DNA of 64,000 bases from Streptomyces sp. NBC_01306 (GTDB taxonomy: Bacteria > Actinomycetota > Actinomycetes > Streptomycetales > Streptomycetaceae). Positions 44,779 to 53,587 of this stretch are shown piece by piece. A program made the translations under genes and the position numbers. Position 1 is the stretch's first letter, and each line of letters starts with the position of its first letter. The notes under the pieces were generated by a model, which was not told the origin of the DNA, did not search any database, and saw only the letters and a list, made by a program, of their open reading frames with translations. The stretch covers positions 7,269,501 through 7,333,500 of the forward strand of contig NZ_JAPEPC010000001.1 in NCBI RefSeq assembly GCF_026340465.1. The letters are read 5' to 3'.

Positions 44779-45543
44779 ATGAACCGCTTTGACGGACGCC
44801 GCGTACTGATCACCGGTGGTGGCTCGGGCATCGGGCAGGCCACCGTGGCCCGCATCCTCGCCGAGGGCGGCACCGTCGTCGCCGCCGACATCGTCGAGGC
44901 GGGCCTCGACACCACCCGTGAGCAGGCGCGCGCGGCAGGAACCGAGAGCCGGCTCACCACGGTCGTGGCCGACATCTCGGACGAGTCGTCGGTGCACACC
45001 GCCATCGGGGGCGCCATCAGCGACCTGGGCGGCCTGGACGCGCTGGTCAACGCGGCGGGCATCCTGCGGTCCTCGCACACCGCCGACACGACCCTGGAAT
45101 TCTGGAACAGGATGCTCGCGGTGAACCTCACCGGTACCTTCCTGGTCACTCGCGAGGCGCTGCCCGCGCTGCTGGAGAACGGCAAGGGCGTGGTGGTCAA
45201 CTTCAGCTCGACCTCCGCGACCTTCGCGCACCCGTACATGGCGGCCTACGCGGCGACGAAGGGCGGCATCCAGTCGTTCACCCACGCCATCGCCATCGAG
45301 TACGCCAAGCAGGGGCTGCGCGCCGTGTGTGTCGCGCCGGGCTCGATCGCCTCGGGCATGACCAGTGACCCGGGCCTGCCGGCGGACGCCGACTTCAGCC
45401 TGCTCGCGAAGCTCTCCCCGGCCATAGGCCAGGGCTTCGCCGGGCCGGAGACGGTGGCGGGCGTGATCGCCATGCTCGCGTCCGACGACGGTGCGTTCGT
45501 CACCGGCACCGAGCTCCGTATCGACGGCGGTACGCACGCCTGA
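44779..45543 (+). CDS. Short-chain dehydrogenase/reductase
   Basis: 254 residues, classical SDR. NAD(P)-binding motif TGGGSGIG near residue 12, AADI with Asp about residue 36 favouring NAD, NAAG motif, catalytic Ser (NFSSTSAT), Tyr-x-x-x-Lys (YAATKGG) and the C-terminal IDGG. ATG 44779 is preceded by GGAGACAGGACA. Divergent from its likely TetR regulator and not followed by a partner, so the substrate is unknown. The expected role is oxidation of a secondary alcohol or reduction of a ketone. Confidence 0.9.
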   Translation: MNRFDGRRVLITGGGSGIGQATVARILAEGGTVVAADIVEAGLDTTREQARAAGTESRLTTVVADISDESSVHTAIGGAISDLGGLDALVNAAGILRSSHTADTTLEFWNRMLAVNLTGTFLVTREALPALLENGKGVVVNFSSTSATFAHPYMAAYAATKGGIQSFTHAIAIEYAKQGLRAVCVAPGSIASGMTSDPGLPADADFSLLAKLSPAIGQGFAGPETVAGVIAMLASDDGAFVTGTELRIDGGTHA

Positions 45544-45768
45544 CCCGCTCCTCCCCGCGACTGCGCCGGCCACCGCCCGCCGACCGCCCCTCCGGAACCT
45601 CTCCGCCGGGCGTTCGACGAGCGGTGGCTGCCCGGTGTGGGCAGACTGGAGTGACCGGACGGGGCGCCGTCGCGGCGCCCTGCCCTTCCGCGCCGCCGCC
45701 GCTACGACACGCGGCCCGCGTGGTGCGGTGGAAGCGGATGGTTCCCGGCGTACGAGGAGGAGATCCCG

Positions 45769-46596
45769 GTGGATGCCGCAGGCGTGGAATGGAGCGACGC
45801 GGTGTCCGGGGCCCCCTGTTGGGTCAACCTGACCGCACGGGATCTGGTGGCCTCCCAGGACTTCTACGGCTCCGTGATGTCCTGGGATTTCCGGCCCGCG
45901 AAACTCGGCGAGGAATTCAGCGTCGCCCTCCTGGACGGGTCGCCGGTCGCCGGGATCGGCGCGCTCGCACCCGCACTCCAGGTCGCCGTCGCCTGGACGC
46001 CGTTCTTCGCCGTGGCCGACGCGGATGTGGCCACCGCCCGGATCAGGGAGCGCAGCGGCACGGTGGCCATCGGGCCGGTGTCCCTGGTCTCGGGGCGCGG
46101 CGCACTGGCCGCGGACCGGGACGGGGCGGTGTTCGGGATCTGGGAGGGCCAGCTCCTGTCCGGCTGGGAGGCGTGGCGCGACAGCACGCCCGCCTGGCTC
46201 CGGCTGCGGACCCGCAACGCCTTCGACGCGGCGATCTTCTACGGGGGAGTGCTGGACTGGGCCAGCGGACTTCCGGGCAGCTGCGAGGTCGAGTACGAGC
46301 AGGACGAGGTCGTCCTGCGCAGTGACGGCCATGTGGTCGCCCGCCTCAGTTCCGGGGCGCTGGAGGCGGCGAGCGACCCGGCGATCCGGCCGCACTGGCA
46401 GGTGCACTTCCCGGTGCCCGATGTACCGGCCTGTGTGGAGGCGGCGCTCGCCGGGGGCGGGACTCTGGTCGCCCGCCAGGCGACACCGTCCGGCGCGGAG
46501 GCGACACTGCGTGACCCGGACGGCGGTCTGTTCACCGTGACCCCGCTGCATCCCGGGGACGTGGGCGCCCGGCTGTCACCGGGGCCGGCCGAGTAA
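45769..46596 (+). CDS. Two-domain VOC/glyoxalase-fold protein
   Basis: 275 residues from GTG 45769, preceded by GAGGAGGAG. Two vicinal-oxygen-chelate domains: residues about 10-130 (PCWVNLTARDLVASQDFYGSVMSWDF) and about 140-260 (PAWLRLRTRNAFDAAIFYGGVLDW... PHWQVHFPVPDV). The arrangement is like the mycobacterial 27-kDa antigen (Cfp30B) and many Streptomyces resistance or unknown enzymes. Metal ligand His/Glu positions are not fully conserved (for example no His at the start of domain 1), so catalysis is doubtful; ligand binding is possible. It is monocistronic. Confidence 0.75.
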   Translation: MDAAGVEWSDAVSGAPCWVNLTARDLVASQDFYGSVMSWDFRPAKLGEEFSVALLDGSPVAGIGALAPALQVAVAWTPFFAVADADVATARIRERSGTVAIGPVSLVSGRGALAADRDGAVFGIWEGQLLSGWEAWRDSTPAWLRLRTRNAFDAAIFYGGVLDWASGLPGSCEVEYEQDEVVLRSDGHVVARLSSGALEAASDPAIRPHWQVHFPVPDVPACVEAALAGGGTLVARQATPSGAEATLRDPDGGLFTVTPLHPGDVGARLSPGPAE

Positions 46597-47135
46597 CCGG
46601 ACAGGGGCCGGCGGGTACGCCCCCGGGCCGGTGCGCACTTCCCCCCTGGCGCCGGACCCGCCCTGATCGCTGGCTGCTCTGTGGCTGCCTGCTGCTCCGG
46701 CCGTCGGGTGCTGTGACCTCTGACCGCCGGCCGCCCCTGCCTCTGACTGTCAGCCGTCCTGCCTTCCGGCCGGGCGGCTGCTCCGTGCGCGGTCCCGTCG
46801 GTTGACGCAATGTCAGGCGAAACCGGCCGGTGCGGGTCCTTCCGGGGATATTCCGGGGTCCTTCCGGGGGCTTTCCCAACACCCCAGTGCTCAGGTGTTG
46901 TTGGGCGTCACCCCCACACCGGCTCTGCTCACTCCTCCCAGCAGGCAAGCCTTTGGCCATGGGATGCCCATCGGTAGCCCTCAAGAGTAAAACGCGGGTA
47001 CAGACGCCCCTGCCCGTCTTGTTGACGTGTTCCTGGCGAACGTAGGTTGTGGCCGCCCTGCCGCGTAACCCGTCGGCCCGGGCTGCAAGCGCACTCACAC
47101 AGCTCCTCGTTCCCCCACAAGACGGAGGCAGAACG
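46597..47135. other. Gene-free leader of the S53 peptidase gene
   Basis: No gene seen. The first part is rich in short CTG/CCTG repetitions (46670-46790). A 14-bp direct repeat GGGTCCTTCCGGGG occurs at 46834-46847 and 46856-46869. The promoter of the peptidase gene presumably lies in the AT-richer part around 46940-47040. Confidence 0.5.
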
Positions 47136-48362
47136 TTGTTGCGCAGACCCTTCTCCATCACAGCTGTGGCCGGTATGGCCGCCGCCGCGCTCGCGCTGGC
47201 TGCACCCATCGGCCAGGCGGCGCCCGCCCATTCGGGCTCATCGGCCCAGGGCGTCAAGGTGGCCCGCTCGTGTGCGGAGCCGACGAAGAAGAACGAGATG
47301 GCGTGCAACGCACTCCATGTCACGTCGGGCACACCCGCGTCGGCCAACACCGAACGCAGCATCACGGCCGCCGCCGCGCCCTCCGGCCTCGGCCCGTCCT
47401 CGCTCCAGGCGGCGTACAAACTCCCTTCCGCGACCGCGGGTTCGGGTGCGACCGTGGCGATCGTCGACGCGTATGACGACCCGAAGGCCGAGGCCGACCT
47501 CGGGACGTACCGCGCGCAGTACGGGCTCCCGGCGTGCACCACGGCCAACGGCTGCTTCAAGAAGGTCGGCCAGGCCGGCACCTCCACCCTGCCGTCGGCG
47601 GACGGCGGCTGGGCCGAGGAGATATCCCTCGACCTCGACATGGTCAGCGCGGCCTGCCCCAACTGCCACATCCTCCTGGTGGAGGCCAAGACGCCGACCA
47701 TGGCCAACCTGGGCACCGCGGTGAACTCGGCCGTCAAGCTCGGCGCCAAGTACGTCTCCAACAGCTACGGCGGCGGCGAGTCCTCCTCCGACAGCTCGTA
47801 CGACACCTCTTACTTCAACCACCCCGGGGTGGCCATCACCGCCAGCTCGGGTGACGGCGGCTACGGCGCCGAGTACCCGGCCGCTTCCCGCTACGTCACC
47901 GCCGTCGGCGGTACGTCGCTCAAGACCGCCTCCACCAGCCGTGGCTGGGCGGAGTCCGTGTGGAGCGGAGCCGGTTCGGGCTGCTCCGGCTATGACGCCA
48001 AGCCGTCGTGGCAGAAGGACACCGGCTGCGCCAAGCGCACGGTCGCCGATGTGTCGGCGGTCGCCGACCCCAACACCGGCGTCGCCGTGTACGACTCGTA
48101 CAGCCCGGGCACCGGCTGGATGGTCTTCGGTGGCACCAGCGCGTCGTCGCCGCTGATCGCAGCGGTCTACGCACTCGCGGGCACCCCGTCGTCCGGCTCC
48201 ACGCCGGCGTCGTTCCCGTACGCGCACACCGGTTCGCTCAACGACGTCACCAGCGGCTCGAACGGCAGCTGCGGCTCGTCCTACCTGTGCACCGGCAAGG
48301 CGGGCTATGACGGCCCGAGCGGTCTGGGCACCCCCAACGGAACCGCGGCCTTCACCGGCTGA
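47136..48362 (+). CDS. Secreted S53 (sedolisin) serine-carboxyl peptidase
   Basis: About 408 residues from TTG 47136, chosen because GGAGG (47124-47128) is 7 bp ahead and because it yields a normal signal peptide (LLRRPFSITAVAGMAAAALALAAPIGQAAPA). A GTG at 47049 in frame is the alternative. Sedolisin features: Glu and Asp in WAEEISLDLDMVSAACP (catalytic E-x3-D), oxyanion-hole Asp in ASSGDGGYG, and Ser in FGGTSASSP. It lacks the long N-terminal pro-domain of most S53 enzymes, as do several Streptomyces homologues. Four to six Cys residues suggest disulfides. It would act extracellularly on proteins, possibly at low pH. The terminator at 48380 closes the unit. Confidence 0.85.
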   Translation: MLRRPFSITAVAGMAAAALALAAPIGQAAPAHSGSSAQGVKVARSCAEPTKKNEMACNALHVTSGTPASANTERSITAAAAPSGLGPSSLQAAYKLPSATAGSGATVAIVDAYDDPKAEADLGTYRAQYGLPACTTANGCFKKVGQAGTSTLPSADGGWAEEISLDLDMVSAACPNCHILLVEAKTPTMANLGTAVNSAVKLGAKYVSNSYGGGESSSDSSYDTSYFNHPGVAITASSGDGGYGAEYPAASRYVTAVGGTSLKTASTSRGWAESVWSGAGSGCSGYDAKPSWQKDTGCAKRTVADVSAVADPNTGVAVYDSYSPGTGWMVFGGTSASSPLIAAVYALAGTPSSGSTPASFPYAHTGSLNDVTSGSNGSCGSSYLCTGKAGYDGPSGLGTPNGTAAFTG

Positions 48363-48379
48363 CATCCGTTGCGTCCACT

Positions 48380-48416
48380 CCTCGCGGGGCGGTTCCCTCG
48401 GGACCGCCCCGCGAGG
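48380..48416 (+). terminator. Terminator of the S53 peptidase gene
   Basis: Perfect 14-bp stem CCTCGCGGGGCGGT (48380-48393) with ACCGCCCCGCGAGG (48403-48416) and a 9-bp loop, 18 bp after the stop. Confidence 0.75.
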
Positions 48417-48666
48417 CTGTCCGCACGCGGCATCCGACCTGCGCCCCTCGTTCGCGTTGAAACGCCGGCGCCCCGGAATACGGATCGGCCGCGCCGGGAA
48501 CAACAGGACCGGCCGGCACGGTTGCACCGACCGGGGGACCGGAGCCGCACGGGCGGGGAACACGGAGGCCGCAGGGCGTCCGCCCCACCAGGATCCGGTC
48601 CCCAGGATCGCGGTACGCCCGCCGCGCACTCGGACCAAGACGTATTTCTGCAGGAGACTGTTCTTC

Positions 48667-49500
48667 ATGACTGACCGGCCCTTGACGCTCATGGCAGTAC
48701 ACGCCCACCCCGACGACGAGGCCACCGGAACCGGAGGGGTCCTCGCGCGGTACGCGGCGGAGGGCATCCGCACGGTTCTCGTGACATGTACCGACGGCGG
48801 TTGCGGTGACGGAGCGGGGGGTGTCAAGCCGGGCGAACCCGGGCACGACCCGGCGGCCGTCGCCTCGATGCGCCGTCGGGAACTTGAGGCGAGCTGTGAC
48901 GTCCTGAAGGTCAGCGATCTGGAGATGCTGGACTATGCCGACTCCGGGATGACGGGCTGGCCGAGCAACGACGCCCCCGGATCCTTCTGGCAGACCCCCG
49001 TGGAGGAAGGCGCCGCCCGGCTTGCGGAACTCATGCGGCACTACCGGCCCGATGTGGTCGTCACCTACGACGAGAACGGCTTCTACGGCCACCCCGACCA
49101 CATCCAGGCCCACCGCATCACGATGGCGGCGCTGGAGATGACCGAGCTGACGCCGAAGGTGTACTGGACGACGATGCCCCGCTCGATGATGCAGCGGTTC
49201 GGGGAGACCGTGCGCGAGTTCCAGGAGGACATGCCGGAGCCGGATCCTGCCGAGGCCGCCGCGATGGCCGAGATCGGCCTCCCCGACGACGAGATCACCA
49301 CGTGGGTGGACACCACCGCGTTCAGCGGTCAGAAGTTCGATGCGCTGGCCGCGCACGCCAGTCAGGGCGAGAACATCTTCTTCCTCAAGATGGGCAAGGA
49401 GAGGTTCGGCGAGTTCATGGGCATGGAGACGTACCTACGTGTCAAGGACGCCACCGGTGCGGCCGTACCCGAGAACGATCTCTTCGCCGGACTGCGCTGA
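48667..49500 (+). CDS. PIG-L family zinc deacetylase (LmbE-like)
   Basis: 277 residues from ATG 48667, with AGGAGA 9-14 bp ahead. Zinc motif VHAHPDDEA at residues 11-19 and distal GHPDHIQAH are the metal site of GlcNAc deacetylases such as MshB and mycothiol conjugate amidase Mca. Length is slightly short of Mca (about 290). In actinobacteria, members deacetylate mycothiol precursors, cleave mycothiol S-conjugates, or act on natural product sugars. No partner gene indicates which; a divergent MshB/Mca paralogue is most likely. The preceding 300 bp hold the terminator of the peptidase gene and no other gene. Confidence 0.85.
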   Translation: MTDRPLTLMAVHAHPDDEATGTGGVLARYAAEGIRTVLVTCTDGGCGDGAGGVKPGEPGHDPAAVASMRRRELEASCDVLKVSDLEMLDYADSGMTGWPSNDAPGSFWQTPVEEGAARLAELMRHYRPDVVVTYDENGFYGHPDHIQAHRITMAALEMTELTPKVYWTTMPRSMMQRFGETVREFQEDMPEPDPAEAAAMAEIGLPDDEITTWVDTTAFSGQKFDALAAHASQGENIFFLKMGKERFGEFMGMETYLRVKDATGAAVPENDLFAGLR

Positions 49501-49633
49501 CCCGGAAGGCGGCGGCCACCCAGGTCACCGGCCCGGCGGTCCGCAGTTCAACGGCCCGCCGGGGCCGGCGGCCCGGCCGAGGTCGTAGGAAATGTCACTG
49601 TTCGCGGGGCTGAGCGGCTGATTTCGCCGGCCG

Positions 49634-50230
49634 TCAGTCCTCGGCGGGTGCCAGGTCCTCCAGCAGGCTCTCCAGCGCGCCGAGCACCAGCCGGGAGATC
49701 TCTTCCGGGGCGGCGCCGGCCAGGGGTTCCTTGGCCACGACGACCCGCATCAGGCCGATCCCCAGCAGCCACGCCATGGCCAGATCCGCGCGCAGGAGGC
49801 TGTCCTCCGCGCCGGACAGGGTGGACAGCACTGCGGAGTACTCGTCCCCCAGCGCCTTGACCATGTCGCCGACTTCCCCGCCGGTCCCGATCGACCGCAG
49901 ATAGACGGCCAGCGGCAGGTCCGCCGCCTCTTTCCCGCCACCGGTGAGCATTCCGCGCAGCGCTGTGGCGAACAGCCGCTCCGGCGCCGTCGTGCGCACC
50001 TGCTCCTGGCCCCCGGACGCCATCACCTCGGTGAGCAGCGCCTGCTTCGAGCCGAAGTACCTGAAAAGCAGGGCCTGGTTGACCCCCGCCAGCGCGGCGA
50101 TGTCGCGCACCGTCGCGGCCTCGTACCCCCGCTCGGCGAACAGTTTCGCCGCCGCGTCGAGGAGCAGCCGCCGGGTCCCCTGGGCGTCACGGCGCCGCTC
50201 GCCGGACCCGCTGCTGGGGCGTTCCTCCAT
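49634..50230 (-). CDS. TetR family regulator of the P450-ferredoxin unit
   Basis: 198 residues. Helix-turn-helix segment: TRRLLLDAAAKLFAERGYEAATVRDIAALAGVNQALLFRYFGSKQALL. The C-terminal part is helical and variable. It is divergent from the P450 gene; the 112-bp gap holds two inverted repeats (50263-50282 and 50310-50329). The second overlaps the region just before the P450 ribosome-binding site, so repression of the P450 and autoregulation are likely. The inducer is unknown. Confidence 0.9.
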   Translation of the reverse strand: MEERPSSGSGERRRDAQGTRRLLLDAAAKLFAERGYEAATVRDIAALAGVNQALLFRYFGSKQALLTEVMASGGQEQVRTTAPERLFATALRGMLTGGGKEAADLPLAVYLRSIGTGGEVGDMVKALGDEYSAVLSTLSGAEDSLLRADLAMAWLLGIGLMRVVVAKEPLAGAAPEEISRLVLGALESLLEDLAPAED

Positions 50231-50262
50231 GATCCGGCTCCTCCTCGGTGAGGCGTCAGCAT

Positions 50263-50282
50263 AACGGCCGTATACCGCCGTT
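50263..50282. promoter_or_regulatory. Candidate second operator near the TetR gene
   Basis: Arms AACGGC (50263-50268) and GCCGTT (50277-50282) with 8-bp spacer containing GTATAC, close to the TetR start. Confidence 0.35.
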
Positions 50283-50309
50283 GACGGTGCCCTGATGCAG
50301 ACCTACCGT

Positions 50310-50329
50310 TTGTAAGCAAGTGCTTACAA
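50310..50329. promoter_or_regulatory. Predicted TetR operator before the P450 gene
   Basis: Perfect 9-bp arms TTGTAAGCA and TGCTTACAA separated by AG, directly abutting the AAGGAGGAG ribosome-binding site of the P450. Confidence 0.8.
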
Positions 50330-50342
50330 GGAGGAGAGCAGT

Positions 50343-51533
50343 GTGACCACAGCCAGCACGGAACCTCTCGCCTATCCCTTCAACACGGCCGAGGGCCTCG
50401 CCCTGGCCGAGGAGTACGAACAGGTACGGAACCGGCCGGGACTGCTTCAGGTCCGGATGGCCTACGGCGAACCGGCCTGGCTCGTCACCCGCTACGAGGA
50501 GGCCCGCCTGGTCCTCGGCGACCTGCGCTTCAGCCGGGCCGAGGGGTACAAGCACGACGAACCCCGCCAGGGCGAGGGACGCAGGGACAGCGGCATCCTG
50601 GGCATGGACCCGCCCGACCACACCCGGCTGCGCTCGCTGGTGGCCAAGGCGTTCACCGTGCGCCAGGTCGAGAAGCTCCGCCCCCAGGTACGAGAGCTGA
50701 CGGCAGGGCTGCTGGACAGGATGGAGGCCGCCGGACCGCCGGTCGACCTGGTGGAGGAGTACGCGCTGCCGATCCCGGTCGCCGTGATCTGCCGGATGCT
50801 GGGCGTACCGGAGGAGGACCGGCCGAAGTTCCGGATCTGGAGCGACGCCGCGCTCTCCACGAGTTCGCTCACGGCCGAGGAGTTCGATGCCAACCGGGAG
50901 GAACTCCGCGCCTATATGGCCGGGTTGATCGCCCAGCACCGCGCCGAGCCGTGTGACGACCTGATGACGGCCCTGATCGAGGCGAGGGACGGCGGCGACC
51001 GGCTGTCCGAGCTCGAACTGGTCGACCTCTGCGTCGGCATCCTGGTCGCCGGACACGAGACCACCGCCAGCCAGATTCCCAACTTCGTCCACACCCTGCT
51101 GGACCACCCCGGGGAGTGGCAGCGGCTCGGCTCCGACCCGGGCCTCATCGACAGCGCGGTCGAGGAACTGCTCCGCTTCGTACCGCTGGGCAGCGGCGCG
51201 GGCCAGCCCCGGTACGCGAAGGAGGACATCGAGGTGGGCGGCACGCTGGTCCGTGCCGGCTCTCCCGTCCTGGTCGCGGTGGGCGCGGCGAACCGGGACG
51301 CGCTGCGTTTCTCGGCGCCGGGCAAGCTGGACCTCTCCCGCGCCACCAACCAGCACCTCGGTTTCGGCCATGGAGTCCACCACTGCCTGGGCGCCCCGCT
51401 CGCCCGGCTCGAACTCCAGGAGGCGCTCGGCGCGCTCACCGCCCGCTTCCCGGATCTCCGGCTCGCGGGCGACATCGTCTGGAAGGGCGAGATGCTGGTC
51501 CGCGGCCCCCGTGTCATGCCGGTCGGGTGGTGA
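50343..51533 (+). CDS. Cytochrome P450 (class I, CYP105/107 type)
   Basis: 396 residues from GTG 50343, after AAGGAGGAG. Complete P450: I-helix VAGHETTAS, K-helix EELLR (ExxR), and haem loop FGHGVHHCLGAPLARLE with Cys. The N-terminal region has the soluble bacterial form without membrane anchor. A ferredoxin gene follows 4 bp after the stop, giving a complete electron-transfer partner, with ferredoxin reductase elsewhere. With its own TetR gene, this looks like an inducible oxidation or detoxification unit. The substrate cannot be predicted; family number would need alignment. Confidence 0.93.
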   Translation: MTTASTEPLAYPFNTAEGLALAEEYEQVRNRPGLLQVRMAYGEPAWLVTRYEEARLVLGDLRFSRAEGYKHDEPRQGEGRRDSGILGMDPPDHTRLRSLVAKAFTVRQVEKLRPQVRELTAGLLDRMEAAGPPVDLVEEYALPIPVAVICRMLGVPEEDRPKFRIWSDAALSTSSLTAEEFDANREELRAYMAGLIAQHRAEPCDDLMTALIEARDGGDRLSELELVDLCVGILVAGHETTASQIPNFVHTLLDHPGEWQRLGSDPGLIDSAVEELLRFVPLGSGAGQPRYAKEDIEVGGTLVRAGSPVLVAVGAANRDALRFSAPGKLDLSRATNQHLGFGHGVHHCLGAPLARLELQEALGALTARFPDLRLAGDIVWKGEMLVRGPRVMPVGW

Positions 51534-51537
51534 GCCG

Positions 51538-51753
51538 ATGACCTGGCATGTGGAGGTGGACCGGAGCCAGTGCATGGCATCGGGGATGTGCGCGGGCGCC
51601 GCCCCCGACCTCTTCGCCCTCGACCACGACCGTGCCCGCGCGCTCAACAGCGACATCGCCGAGGACGAACGGGCCCTGGACGCGGCGGACATCTGTCCGG
51701 CGATGGCCATCACGGTCCACGACGGGGAGAAACCCATCGGCCCACGGCCGTAG
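51538..51753 (+). CDS. 3Fe-4S/4Fe-4S ferredoxin
   Basis: 71 residues. Small acidic electron carrier: MTWHVEVDRSQCMASGMC, then ADICPAMAI. Three Cys (CxxxxxC plus distal CP) with no fourth Cys in the first loop suggests a 3Fe-4S cluster as in Streptomyces P450 ferredoxins such as SoyB. It starts 4 bp after the P450 stop and is very likely its redox partner. Confidence 0.92.
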   Translation: MTWHVEVDRSQCMASGMCAGAAPDLFALDHDRARALNSDIAEDERALDAADICPAMAITVHDGEKPIGPRP

Positions 51754-51832
51754 GGCCGCTGAATGGTGCAGGGGCGGGCGGCGCAGTCCGTTCCTCCCGC
51801 GGCCCCGGCCGCACCTGGACGCCGCCGCGCGC

Positions 51833-51857
51833 CCTCCCTCCGTGCTCCGGAGGGAGG
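51833..51857. terminator. Bidirectional terminator between convergent genes
   Basis: Perfect arms CCTCCCTCCG (51833-51842) and CGGAGGGAGG (51848-51857) with a 5-bp loop, between the ferredoxin and hydrolase stops. Confidence 0.7.
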
Positions 51858-51878
51858 CCGCGCGGCGGTTCCGTCCCG

Positions 51879-52814
51879 TCAGACCTCCAGCAGCCACCGG
51901 GCCGCCGCGCCGAGCGCCGCGTCCGCCTCCGGCAGGACACCGGCCCCGCCGAGGAAGCCGTGGAACATCCCACGCTCCACCCGCACTTCGGCCGGGACAC
52001 CCGCCTCACGCAGCCGCTCCGCGTAGACCCGGCCCTCGTCACGCAGCGGGTCGCACTCGGGCAGGATCAGCAGCGCGGGGGGCAGCCCGCCCAGGTCCGC
52101 GGCGCGCACCGGCGAGGCGTAGGGGTCGGCGCCGTCGCCTTCCGGCCCGAGGTACTGCTCCCAGTACCAGCGCATATGGGCAGTGGTGTGGAAGTACCCG
52201 GTGGCGTAATCGGCGGCGGAAGCGGTCTCCAGGCGGTCGTCGAGCACCGGGTAGACCAGGAGCTGGGCGGCGATGGCCGGCCCGTCCGCGTTCCGGGCCA
52301 TCAGCGCGACGGCCGCTGCCAGATTGCCGCCGCTGGAGTCTCCGGCGACGACCACCCGGGACGGGGCGCAGCGGAGTTCACGGGCGCGCCCGGCTGCCCA
52401 TTCCGTGACGGCGTACGCGTCGAGCAGCGCACAGGGGAACCGGTGCTCCGGTGCGCGCCGGTAGTCCACCGACACCACCAACGCGCCCGTGCGCGAGGCG
52501 AGTTCACGGCAGAGGCCGTCGTGCGTGTCCAGTCCGCACATCACCCAGCCGCCGCCGTGACAGAAGACGATGAGCGGCCGGTCGCCGTCCGCGCCGTCCG
52601 GGGCGGGTTCGTAGATCCGTACGGGCACCGGCGGGGCGCCCGGCGGTCCCGGTGCGGACGCGTCGCTCACCCGCGCGACCTCCGGGAGTCCGCGCGCCGG
52701 TCCTGCCGACGAGGCTCTGCGCAGGGCTGCGACGTCCAGCGGGCCGTCCGCCGGGTCGGGGAAACCGTGGGACAGCACGTCGGCGAAGCGGCGTGCGGCG
52801 GGGGTGAGGCTCAT
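51879..52814 (-). CDS. Alpha/beta-hydrolase of the hormone-sensitive lipase family
   Basis: 311 residues from ATG 52814. HSL-family esterase signature: HGGGW oxyanion motif, nucleophile GDSSGG, Asp in the LPECDPLRDEG strand, and His in GMFHGF. It should hydrolyse carboxylic esters or lactones, as does the LipC/EstHSL group. It is the last gene of a three-gene operon (luciferase-like, SDR, hydrolase); its ATG overlaps the SDR stop as ATGA. A lactone produced by a Baeyer-Villiger type monooxygenase upstream could be its substrate, but this is inference. Confidence 0.88.
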   Translation of the reverse strand: MSLTPAARRFADVLSHGFPDPADGPLDVAALRRASSAGPARGLPEVARVSDASAPGPPGAPPVPVRIYEPAPDGADGDRPLIVFCHGGGWVMCGLDTHDGLCRELASRTGALVVSVDYRRAPEHRFPCALLDAYAVTEWAAGRARELRCAPSRVVVAGDSSGGNLAAAVALMARNADGPAIAAQLLVYPVLDDRLETASAADYATGYFHTTAHMRWYWEQYLGPEGDGADPYASPVRAADLGGLPPALLILPECDPLRDEGRVYAERLREAGVPAEVRVERGMFHGFLGGAGVLPEADAALGAAARWLLEV

Positions 52815-53587
52815 CCGGTGGTCAGCCCCCCGTCCACGGTGAACTCCGCGCCGGTGATGTAGGAGGCGGCGTCGGAGGCCAGGAAGCGGACGAGCTCGGC
52901 GACCTCGTCCGGCCGGCCCATGCGCCGCAGTGGCACCCGCGGGTGCTCCCGCTGCCCCGCGTCCTCGCCCAGCGCCCCCGCGACCATCGGGGTGTCGACC
53001 ATCCCCGGGTGCACCGAGTTGACCCGGATGCCGTCGGCCGCGAGGTCGAGGGCGACGTGCTTGCTGAGTCCGCGCAGCCCGAACTTGCTCGATCCGTAGG
53101 CCGCGTGCTGGGCGATGCCGACCAGACCCGCGGTCGACGAGATGTTGACGATGGACCCGCCGCCCGCGTTCCGCAGGGCGGGGAGTACGGCCTTGATGCC
53201 CAGGAAGGGGCCCAGCAGATTGACGCGGAACAGCAGCTCGAAATTCTCCTGCGTCTCGGTGTCGACCGGCGCCGTCCGCCACAGGGCGGCGTTGTTGACG
53301 AGGATGTCCAGCCGCCCGAAGCTCCGTACGGCCGTCGCGACCGCCGTCTCCCAGCTCGCCGCTTCCGTCACGTCGTGCGGGACGAACACCGCTGCGTCGC
53401 CCAGCCCTGCGGCGACCTCGCGGCCCTCCTCCTCGCGGACGTCGGTGATCACGACCCGTGCGCCGGATTCCGCGAACAGCCGTGCCTCGACTGCTCCCTG
53501 GCCCCGGCCGGCTCCGGTGATCAGCGCCACCTTGCCGTCCAGCCGTACGCCGCCCGCTGCCGCGTCCGCGGCCGTGGGGGCGGTCAC
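52811..53587 (-). CDS. Short-chain dehydrogenase/reductase
   Basis: 258 residues from GTG 53587, which overlaps the luciferase-like gene stop as GTGA. Classical SDR: TGAGRGQG cofactor loop, ITDV with Asp for NAD, NNAA, catalytic Ser (NISSTAG), YGSSK (Tyr-x-x-x-Lys) and the C-terminal VDGG. It resembles 3-alpha/20-beta-hydroxysteroid dehydrogenase-type SDRs (VHPGMVDTPM). It is in the middle of the operon, pointing to oxidation of a hydroxyl before or after the monooxygenase step. Confidence 0.9.
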   Translation of the reverse strand: MTAPTAADAAAGGVRLDGKVALITGAGRGQGAVEARLFAESGARVVITDVREEEGREVAAGLGDAAVFVPHDVTEAASWETAVATAVRSFGRLDILVNNAALWRTAPVDTETQENFELLFRVNLLGPFLGIKAVLPALRNAGGGSIVNISSTAGLVGIAQHAAYGSSKFGLRGLSKHVALDLAADGIRVNSVHPGMVDTPMVAGALGEDAGQREHPRVPLRRMGRPDEVAELVRFLASDAASYITGAEFTVDGGLTTG

